DNA of 7,126 nt, taken from the NCBI GenBank assembly GCA_023430365.1, contig JAEZAS010000078.1:1-7126 (forward strand), read 5' to 3'. The position numbers were made by a program, and so were the translations under genes. The notes beneath the pieces were generated by a model. It saw only the letters and a program-made list of their open reading frames with translations, did not search any database and was not told where the DNA came from. Position 1 is the stretch's first letter. Each line of letters starts with the position of its first letter. This stretch comes from Planctomycetota bacterium. GTDB lineage: Bacteria; Planctomycetota; Planctomycetia; Pirellulales; Pirellulaceae. Of the stretch, positions 1 to 4,956 are shown piece by piece.

Positions 1-380
1 CCCTTGTCGATCTCCATCGCTCGATTGACGAGCTGCTGAGCCTGCTCGCGCAGGCGGCGGATGTGATCTTCGAGGTGGCTCATCGCCAGACGCCGCTGGG
101 CGAGCTTCTCGGCCGTTTCGGCCCGCTGCTGTTCGAGCATTTCGGCGCGCCAGTGCTCGTCCTCGAACGCTTCGCGCTCGCGACGTAAACGTTCCTCATC
201 CTCAGCCGATTTCTTCTGCTGCTCTGCCAGAAGGGCGGCGGCCTTGGTCTTGGCGTCGATACGCGTGTGCTGAACCATCAGCACGAGCAAGACAATGAGC
301 GCCCCCATCGTGCAGATGAGCACGGCGAGGAAGGGGAACAACTGGATGCCTGTCGCCGCACGGCGACTTTTACGGCTCAT
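1..380 (-). CDS. ExbD/TolR/MotB-like single-pass stator partner (partial, C-terminus outside window)
   Basis: The first 126 codons are visible; the gene continues past the left edge. The N-terminus is basic (MSRKSRRAATG). One membrane helix follows at about residues 14-36, and then a highly charged, Ala/Glu/Gln/Arg-rich segment from about residue 42 onward that should form a long coiled coil. The helix entry I12-Q-L-F-P-F-L-A-V20 lines up without gaps with the ExbD start I-N-V-T-P-F-I-D-V. The Pro-Phe is kept, but the proton-carrying Asp of ExbD (D25) is Ala19 here, and there is no acidic residue anywhere in the helix. The basic N-terminus predicts N-in, with the coiled coil outside the inner membrane. 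The ATG overlaps the stop of the upstream channel gene as ATGA, which implies translational coupling and a shared complex. An OmpA-like peptidoglycan-binding domain, as in MotB, could lie beyond the window but cannot be seen. Membership of the ExbD/MotB superfamily is inferred from helix motif and context. Confidence 0.72.
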   Translation of the reverse strand, partial: MSRKSRRAATGIQLFPFLAVLICTMGALIVLLVLMVQHTRIDAKTKAAALLAEQQKKSAEDEERLRREREAFEDEHWRAEMLEQQRAETAEKLAQRRLAMSHLEDHIRRLREQAQQLVNRAMEIDK

Positions 381-1705
381 GCCGCACGACCTTTAGCTTG
401 GGACGTGGTCAGATCGACATGCGGCGCGTCGGACTTGCCGAGGCGCACATTGAGCAGGTGGATGGCAGCCGAAAGGCTCATCACCGTGTCTTCGAAGTTG
501 CGCGAGCCGGCCAGGGCTTCGAGGTTGTGGTTCAAAGCGCTTTCGAGCTTGATCACATCGCCTGTGGCCTGAATGGCCTTGGTCATCAGTTCGCCCTGGC
601 GCGTGAGCTCCTGCTGCTGAGCGTGCAACAGGCGAGCGTTCTCCGACAGAACGGTTTGCCACTGCTCCCAGCGGTGCTGCACGTTCTCGGAAGCGGTTTG
701 CTCGATCTTGGCCATGGTCGCCGCATGCTGGGCAAGCGAGCGGTCGAGCGAAGCGGCCAATCCTTGCTGCAACTGCTCGGCGGACGCTGAGGTAACCTTT
801 TGCCACTGCTGATGAGCGGCCTGGATGGTGACCTGCCAGATTTCCGCCTGCCGCTGGACGAGTTGCTCGGTCGCCTTGAGCATCTGCTGAGCCATGCGAT
901 GCATGGCCTGCACCTGTGGGTCGGAAGACGAGCCGACGACCTCAAAACGTGTGGCCAACTCATGGGTTACCCGGACGTCGACTTCGCCGAGCAACTGCGT
1001 CTCCATCCGGTCCAGCATGAACTGGGCGAACATCAGCGTCAGTGCGAAGCTCAGAGCGACGGCCGTGGTGTCGAAGGCCACGAACAGACCGCTTAGCAGT
1101 CCGGACATGGCGGTGTCCATCGAATTGACCAGGTCCGCCTTGGCCAGGTCGCCGATGGCGGTCGTAATGCCAACGACCGTACCGAGAAAGCCGAGCATCG
1201 GCACGGCCCAGACGATGATGCGAACCAGGCCATAGCTATCTTGCTGGCGACCACCGTCGAGATCGCTCAGGTATTTGAGTTCATCCTCCAGTCCCTCAGC
1301 CGAGCCCTTGCGATTGATGGACTCGAGGGCGTCGGTCAGCCGGCGGCCCAGGTAGGTTTTCTTCAGGCGATCGGGCAAGCCGGCGAGCGTATCGAGGTAT
1401 TCCGCCGCCTTGGTGGCCGGCTGGATGCCGTCGCTTTCTCCCAGCGAGATGCTGCCGAGCGAGGCGTGCTGGCCGAGCAGATCGAACGCTTTGAACAGCA
1501 GCGAAATCACGCCGACAAAGAAGAACACCGTCTCGATGTAGTTGATCGGGTGCCCGGCAAAGTAGCGATGGACGAACGGGTGATCGAGGGGCCCGGCAAA
1601 CACCAACGCATAGAAGCCCACCGATAGCCCAGCGCCAAGCAGCATCGGCCAGGCGATTCCGCTGAGGGTGGACCAAAGGGAAGCACGCGACGAGGGTCGA
1701 GACAC
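377..1705 (-). CDS. MotA/TolQ/ExbB-family proton channel protein with long coiled-coil tail
   Basis: Members of this family form the ion-conducting ring of stator complexes that couple proton flow to work at the cell envelope. In 442-residue numbering, membrane helices lie at about 17-38, 57-78, 161-184 and 202-227. Between helices 2 and 3 is a cytoplasmic loop of about 80 residues. Helix 3 carries GFLGTVVGI with Thr176, matching the family's pore Thr. Helix 4 carries GLFVAFDTTAVAL; Thr214 aligns with ExbB Thr181, the ExbB Glu176 position is Val209, and an extra Asp212 is present. About 210 Gln/Ala-rich residues after helix 4 look like an extended coiled coil, longer than in ExbB or TolQ. I chose the GTG at 1705 because AGGA, within GGAGAAAGGA, lies 7 bases upstream. 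A GTG at 1738 would add 11 residues but has no visible ribosome binding site. The stop overlaps the start of the ExbD-like partner. The cargo or function of this complex is unknown. Confidence 0.85.
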   Translation of the reverse strand: MSRPSSRASLWSTLSGIAWPMLLGAGLSVGFYALVFAGPLDHPFVHRYFAGHPINYIETVFFFVGVISLLFKAFDLLGQHASLGSISLGESDGIQPATKAAEYLDTLAGLPDRLKKTYLGRRLTDALESINRKGSAEGLEDELKYLSDLDGGRQQDSYGLVRIIVWAVPMLGFLGTVVGITTAIGDLAKADLVNSMDTAMSGLLSGLFVAFDTTAVALSFALTLMFAQFMLDRMETQLLGEVDVRVTHELATRFEVVGSSSDPQVQAMHRMAQQMLKATEQLVQRQAEIWQVTIQAAHQQWQKVTSASAEQLQQGLAASLDRSLAQHAATMAKIEQTASENVQHRWEQWQTVLSENARLLHAQQQELTRQGELMTKAIQATGDVIKLESALNHNLEALAGSRNFEDTVMSLSAAIHLLNVRLGKSDAPHVDLTTSQAKGRAA

Positions 1706-2089
1706 AGGAGCGTCCTTTCTCCAGGCAAAGCCATCCACGAAGCAGTACAGCTTCGCTCAGGCAGAAAATCGTCCTAATCGCTACAGCTTAATGAGCCTTT
1801 GTCGGCGCTTCCGGCAACTTGTTGCCCGTGACAGCAATGCTGGCATAGCAACTCGCCTGTGGGCTGATCCGTCGGCGCGCACGATGGGCCGCGCTTCCAT
1901 TAACTGATTTCGCCCGGAGAGCCAAGGGCGCAAAAGAAATGGCAAGTGACGGGCGGCATTTTCGGCACATCCAATAAAGATTGCCAAAGTTGTCGCCCGT
2001 CGCTCGCCGATATCTTGGCTTGTCAGCCGGTTGTCGCTCAGCGACACCGCCGAGCGAACCAATTGAAAAATCCCGGGGGGGACGAAGAG
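1706..2089. other. Intergenic region upstream of the stator operon
   Basis: This stretch separates the stator operon from the hairpin behind the secreted-protein gene. I see no convincing gene: reading frames of 93 and 149 codons on the minus strand have no family motif, no ribosome binding site and no sensible composition. It must contain the promoter of the stator operon. The best sigma-70-like match is TTGGCA followed 18 bases later by GAAAAT, around 1948-1977 on the minus strand, which is weak and far from the start. Two inverted repeats are visible. One is GGCAAC-TT-GTTGCC at 1813-1826, a possible operator. The other is a hairpin at 2029-2048 with 8 pairs, one bulged T and loop TCA. Neither has a T-tract. 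Confidence 0.5.
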
Positions 2090-2133
2090 TCCGGGCTGAG
2101 CTCTCTGAGCTCGCCCGGATTTTCTTCTTTCTT
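2090..2133. terminator. Strong hairpin with T-rich flank, intrinsic terminator candidate
   Basis: Left arm TCCGGGC-T-GAGCTC (2090-2103), loop TCT, right arm GAGCTCGCCCGGA (2107-2119): 13 pairs with a single bulged T. On the plus strand it is followed directly by a T-rich run (2120-2133), the classical layout of a rho-independent terminator. It lies about 40 bases beyond the stop of the minus-strand secreted-protein gene and probably ends that transcript. In that direction the bases after the stem are CTCTTCGTCCCCC, a poor U-tract. It may act in both directions, or mainly block plus-strand transcription from entering the gene antisense. Confidence 0.55.
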
Positions 2134-2158
2134 GACCGCGTCTGGTCAGACGGTTGGC

Positions 2159-2464
2159 TTAGAAGCCAATTCCCACGCCGAACCCGCGTCCGCCGATGTA
2201 CACGCCCGGCTGCCGGTAGTAGCCTCGGCCACCCCAACCGCCGTAGCCACCGTAGTAGCCGCGGTAGCCGCTGGAGTACGGACGGTAGTAGCTGCCGCCG
2301 TAGTAGTTGTTGTAGTACGGGCGGTAGTAGCTGTTGCTGTAGTAGCCGCCGTAAGCCGGGCGGTACGAGCGATAGTAGCGATACTGGGCATCGGCGGTGC
2401 TCGTCAGGGCGGGACCAACAAGCAGGGCAAACGCGGCAGCAACCGCGAGCATGATGCGTTTCAT
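2159..2464 (-). CDS. Small secreted Tyr/Gly-rich repeat protein
   Basis: 101 residues. A signal peptide covers residues 1-26: MKRIM, a hydrophobic core, then cleavage after ADA. The mature part has about 75 residues, of which 23 are Tyr, 20 Gly and 9 Arg, with no Cys, Lys or His. Three imperfect tandem units of 12-13 residues start at Ser33, Ser45 and Ser58, each with the pattern S-Y-(Y)-R-P-x followed by Tyr/Gly/Asn pairs. The C-terminus GRGFGVGIGF alternates Gly with hydrophobic residues and ends in Phe. The start was chosen from GAGGAGA 7 bases upstream of the ATG and the fit to a signal peptide; an upstream extension in the same frame to 2683 has neither. The composition suggests a disordered, self-associating or Tyr-cross-linkable envelope or matrix protein, which is inference. 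No enzyme motif is present. The gene is monocistronic, divergent from the methyltransferase gene, and has a hairpin behind it. Confidence 0.82.
   Translation of the reverse strand: MKRIMLAVAAAFALLVGPALTSTADAQYRYYRSYRPAYGGYYSNSYYRPYYNNYYGGSYYRPYSSGYRGYYGGYGGWGGRGYYRQPGVYIGGRGFGVGIGF
2275..2345 (+). repeat. Direct repeat within the Tyr/Gly-rich gene (two 32-base copies, 39-base period)
   Basis: Copies at 2275-2306 and 2314-2345 differ at about 4 of 32 positions; both begin AGTACGG and end GTAGTAG. The 39-base period equals 13 codons and corresponds to the SYYRPY units of the protein on the minus strand. This looks like internal duplication that built the protein, not a mobile or independent repeat. 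Confidence 0.7.
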
Positions 2465-2510
2465 CTCGATTGTCTCCTCAGCGATCGAACGATCTACGAT
2501 TGATTTGTCT

Positions 2511-2528
2511 CGTGCAACCACTTGCACG
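2511..2528 (-). promoter_or_regulatory. 5'-leader hairpin of the Tyr/Gly-rich gene
   Basis: CGTGCAA-CCAC-TTGCACG is a perfect 7-pair inverted repeat with a 4-base loop. It sits just downstream of the predicted transcription start (near 2531 on the minus strand, if the -24/-12 element is real) and 47 bases before the ATG. It would form at the very 5' end of the mRNA, where such stems often slow decay. A protein-binding operator is an alternative. Confidence 0.4.
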
Positions 2529-2540
2529 GTTAAACGATAT

Positions 2541-2556
2541 TGCAGGTGGTGTGCCA
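2541..2556 (-). promoter_or_regulatory. Sigma-54-like -24/-12 promoter candidate for the Tyr/Gly-rich gene
   Basis: On the minus strand TGGCACACCACCTGCA matches the RpoN consensus TGGCAC-N5-TTGC at 9 of 10 positions, including the key GG and GC dinucleotides at the required 10-base separation. The one mismatch is C for the first T of TTGC. The predicted start near 2531 leaves a leader of about 67 bases before the ribosome binding site and ATG. No sigma-54 activator gene is in the window. Confidence 0.38.
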
Positions 2557-2562
2557 CTGCTC

Positions 2563-2575
2563 CGGCGGTCCGCCG
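2563..2575. promoter_or_regulatory. Palindrome upstream of the sigma-54-like element
   Basis: CGGCGG-T-CCGCCG is a perfect inverted repeat ending 7 bases upstream of the TGGCAC half of the promoter candidate, in the divergent region between the secreted-protein and methyltransferase genes. It could be an operator for either gene, but a GC-only palindrome can occur by chance in DNA this GC-rich. Confidence 0.25.
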
Positions 2576-2756
2576 TAAGTCTTTAGAATCATGCCAAAAA
2601 CACCCTCCGTCGTGCCGATTCAGACGCCCTCGAATCAGGTTGGCAGCGTAAAAACCAGCGAAAATCCGCGATCCACTTGGCACTCACACGCCCACAGCAG
2701 ACAGTCGATGACCATACCCCGCCCAGTGCCTGCATAGCCTGCAGTCCGGTTTTAAG

Positions 2757-3851
2757 ATGAATAGCATGAATGACGAGTTGGAAGCCCCGCAGGAAGCGTC
2801 GATCGAGCTCGAAGCTCGTCCGCAAGAGCAGTTGCTGCTGGACCTGCTCGAAGAACTCTATGCGGGCCGGGTGCTCTGCAATACCGTCGGCCGGGCCCAA
2901 TTCGCGAGAGCCTTTGCTCGTCGCCATCCGCAAGCCGACGTCACCTGCCTGATTCACGACGTCCATCAACAGCAACTCGCCGTGGGAATGGGCGTCCTTT
3001 CTCCCAATCTCCGGATCCTTTGCCAGGCCGATCCACCCGCTCAGCGCTTCGATGTGGTGGCCCTGGCGCTCAGCCGCAACGGCGAAGCAGAACTCGCACG
3101 CGATTGGTTGCAAGCAGGGCACGTCCGCCTTCAGGATGGGGGACAACTCGTTGCGACAACCGATAACCCAAGCGACTCGTGGCTCCAGCAACAGATGGAA
3201 ACTCTGTTCGACCGCGTCAGCCGGCGGCAAACGCCCCAGGGCGTGCTGTACATGGCGACCAAGCGCGCGCCGCTGAAGCGCATCCGCCGTTTCGAAGCCG
3301 AGTTCCCCTTCCGCGACGGCGACCGTTTGCTCAAGCTTCGCACGCGTCCCGGGGTTTTCAGTCACCGGCATGTCGACGGGGGAGCCCGAGCGTTGCTGGC
3401 TCAAATGCAAATCCGCCCCGGAATGAAGGTGCTCGACATCGGCACCGGCAGCGGCGTGGTGGCAATTGCCGCGGCCGCGCGGGCCAGCGACGTCGCCGTG
3501 CTCGCGATCGATTCCAATGCGCGGTCGATCGAAGCGGTCGAGTGGGCCGCCCAGGCGAACGAGCTTCCCACGGTGCGAGCCGCGCTCGACGCGGATGGCC
3601 GAACGGTTCCAGCCGAGTCGTTTGACCTCGTGCTTGCCAATCCTCCGTACTACTCCAACTTCCGCATCGCGGACATCTTCATCACCACCGCCACGCGTGC
3701 GCTTCGCCCCGGAGGCGAACTTCTGGTGGTTACGAAGCGACCTGATTGGTACCTCGAGCGTCTGGCGGACGGCTTTATTGAGATTGAGTCTTTGGAAGCG
3801 CGCAACTACGTCGTCCTCCGCGCGAAACGGACGGCCAACTACGGCAAATAG
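2757..3851 (+). CDS. RsmC/RlmG-like class I SAM-dependent methyltransferase
   Basis: 364 residues, close to E. coli RsmC, the 16S rRNA guanine-N2 methyltransferase acting at G1207. Residues about 25-170 resemble the degenerate, non-catalytic N-terminal domain of that family, which helps bind RNA. The catalytic half starts near 185. PGVFSHRHVDGGARALL (198-214) matches the RsmC lead-in, LDIGTGSGVVAI (226-237) is the SAM-binding motif I, Asp252 in AIDSN is the likely acidic ribose-binding residue, and NPPYYSN (295-301) is the catalytic loop. RsmC itself has NPPF here. The Tyr is shared with several N-methyltransferases acting on adenine or on protein glutamine, so the exact target (rRNA guanine being most likely) is not settled. 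ATG codons at 2757 and 2766 are both possible; neither has a strong ribosome binding site. No membrane or signal segment is present. The gene is transcribed alone or as the first gene before the C39-like peptidase gene 198 bases downstream. Confidence 0.8.
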   Translation: MNSMNDELEAPQEASIELEARPQEQLLLDLLEELYAGRVLCNTVGRAQFARAFARRHPQADVTCLIHDVHQQQLAVGMGVLSPNLRILCQADPPAQRFDVVALALSRNGEAELARDWLQAGHVRLQDGGQLVATTDNPSDSWLQQQMETLFDRVSRRQTPQGVLYMATKRAPLKRIRRFEAEFPFRDGDRLLKLRTRPGVFSHRHVDGGARALLAQMQIRPGMKVLDIGTGSGVVAIAAAARASDVAVLAIDSNARSIEAVEWAAQANELPTVRAALDADGRTVPAESFDLVLANPPYYSNFRIADIFITTATRALRPGGELLVVTKRPDWYLERLADGFIEIESLEARNYVVLRAKRTANYGK

Positions 3852-3940
3852 CGGCCAATTTCTGTAGACGCGCCTTTCCGCCGGGCGTACGATCTGCCGA
3901 AGCTTATCAACACTGTCGCTACTTTCTTCTCCGATCGTTT

Positions 3941-3955
3941 TGGCGCACCGCTTGC
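3941..3955 (+). promoter_or_regulatory. Sigma-54-like -24/-12 promoter candidate for the C39-like gene
   Basis: TGGCGC-ACCGC-TTGC matches TGGCAC-N5-TTGC at 9 of 10 positions with correct GG-to-GC spacing, and the preceding T also fits. The predicted start near 3967 leaves a leader of about 83 bases before the ATG at 4050. The rest of the 198-base gap shows no clear terminator for the methyltransferase gene. Confidence 0.33.
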
Positions 3956-4029
3956 CCTTCGTGGGGCCACCGCCATTCACTTCGCTCGCCTCGGGATCCG
4001 CACCAGGTGAGCGGAGGAACCTCGTTACC

Positions 4030-4049
4030 CGTGTCTGGAGACCGACACG
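4030..4049 (+). promoter_or_regulatory. Hairpin enclosing the ribosome binding site of the C39-like gene
   Basis: CGTGTC (4030-4035) pairs perfectly with GACACG (4044-4049). The 8-base loop TGGAGACC contains the Shine-Dalgarno GGAG, and the ATG follows the stem directly. The GGAG-to-ATG spacing is 9 bases, so this is the real initiation region. The stem could modulate initiation or present the site in an open loop. Confidence 0.45.
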
Positions 4050-4907
4050 ATGAACGACCTGTATCTTGCTTGTGCAGTTGTGGCCGCAATTGCAGCCGGG
4101 TTGTTCTTGGGCACGAGGCTTCTGATCCAGCGCTTGCCCAATATCGCCTGCGACCTCCTGGCGCTGGCGGTGATCGTCGCGCTGTTCTACTACATCGCGT
4201 TCGTCTGGTACGACATCGGTCTCGTACGCTGGCTGCCGGTGTCGAGCTTGATCGTCTTGAGCAATTGGCTGCCGCTGTTGGCCGCCGTGCTCGCAGCCGT
4301 TGTGTGGCGGCGGATGCAGTTCAGCCCACCACGGCAGCTGGTCTACACCGGCGCCCTTTGCCTTAGCGCCGGCTATGCCTTGGTCCATCCGTTGTTAGGC
4401 AATCCGCCTGAATGCGGCAACCGCTGGGACCAACTCGGCAGCTGCTTGCAAACCACGAACATCACCTGTTCACCCGCATGCGCCGCCACGCTGCTGAGTT
4501 TGCATGGCATCGAAGCGAACGAACGCGAGATGGCCAGGCTTTGCCTCACTCGTAACGGCACCAGTTGGCAGGGTTTGTATCGCGGCCTCAAGCTCAAGAC
4601 CGCGGGAACGCCTTGGGACGTCGAAGTGCGACAATGCTCCGCCCAGGAACTCCGCGAACTGACCGGCCAGCCGATGATCTTGAGCGTCGGCCTCGAAGCT
4701 GGTTCCACCGTCGACGGCGAGTTCTCAGAAGAGTTCGGCTGGGTGCCCGGCGTCAACCATTCGGTGATGCTCCTGGGTTTTAGCCCGCAGGGCAATGCGG
4801 TGATTGCCGATCCCACGCAGGAACAATGCCGCGAACACTGGGATCGCGAAACGTTCGAGACTCTCTGGCGCGGCTACGCTTTCCGCCTCGTGGAGCGGAA
4901 CAAGTAG
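4050..4907 (+). CDS. Membrane-anchored C39-like cysteine peptidase
   Basis: 285 residues. Four hydrophobic helices lie at about 4-26, 31-53, 62-86 and 96-116, followed by a globular domain (about 120-285). Basic residues cluster between helices 1 and 2 (R23, R28) and between 3 and 4 (R87, R88, R95). The positive-inside rule therefore puts both termini and the C-terminal domain outside the cytoplasm. That domain reads like peptidase family C39: Gln134 and Cys140 in Q-x5-C-S-P-A-C, a following GTSWQGL segment, His237 in NHSVMLLG, and Asp254 in VIADP, giving a Q/C/H/D catalytic set. Classical C39 domains are cytosolic parts of bacteriocin exporters that cut double-glycine leaders; this one is free-standing, has no ABC domain, and has seven Cys in the soluble part. 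Its substrate is unknown. GGAG before the ATG supports the start. The gene is monocistronic or weakly linked to the methyltransferase gene upstream and converges on the ABC-F gene. Confidence 0.72.
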   Translation: MNDLYLACAVVAAIAAGLFLGTRLLIQRLPNIACDLLALAVIVALFYYIAFVWYDIGLVRWLPVSSLIVLSNWLPLLAAVLAAVVWRRMQFSPPRQLVYTGALCLSAGYALVHPLLGNPPECGNRWDQLGSCLQTTNITCSPACAATLLSLHGIEANEREMARLCLTRNGTSWQGLYRGLKLKTAGTPWDVEVRQCSAQELRELTGQPMILSVGLEAGSTVDGEFSEEFGWVPGVNHSVMLLGFSPQGNAVIADPTQEQCREHWDRETFETLWRGYAFRLVERNK

Positions 4908-4956
4908 CACACGAGGCGCCTTTGCCTCTCACCGTGCGGCGAGGGTCGAGCGTTCC

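Noticed and set aside
1..1705. A Zorya anti-phage defence system
   Set aside because: A long-tailed MotA-like protein with a MotB-like partner fits ZorA/ZorB superficially, but no ZorC, ZorD or ZorE-like gene is seen, the partner's conserved Asp is missing, and the next genes on the other side are unrelated.
1788..2237. A 149-codon minus-strand frame (and a 93-codon one at 1781-2062) in the gap
   Set aside because: It overlaps the end of the secreted-protein gene, crosses the terminator hairpin, and has no ribosome binding site or motif.
1946..2503. A 185-codon plus-strand frame rich in Val and Ala
   Set aside because: The hydrophobic run is the antisense reading of the Tyr-rich codons (GTAGTA on the plus strand) of the secreted-protein gene, not a membrane protein.
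2678..2692. Sigma-54-like element upstream of the methyltransferase gene
   Set aside because: TTGGCAC is a good -24 half, but the spaced -12 half reads CGCC and lacks the required GC.
2589..4388. A 599-codon open frame on the minus strand
   Set aside because: It lies antisense to the RsmC-like gene and half of the C39-like gene, both with clear motifs, and crosses the gap between them. Its His/Arg/Gln/Gly-rich sequence has no recognisable domain. It is a by-product of codon bias in GC-rich genes.
4050..4907. Part of a bacteriocin export system
   Set aside because: The C39-like domain suggested this, but there is no ABC exporter, leader peptide with a double glycine, or immunity gene nearby; the neighbouring ABC protein is a soluble ABC-F translation factor on the opposite strand.
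4913..4928. Hairpin GAGGC-GCCTTT-GCCTC between the convergent genes as a terminator
   Set aside because: Only five pairs and no T-tract in either direction; too weak to call, although a shared termination zone is expected in this 49-base gap.
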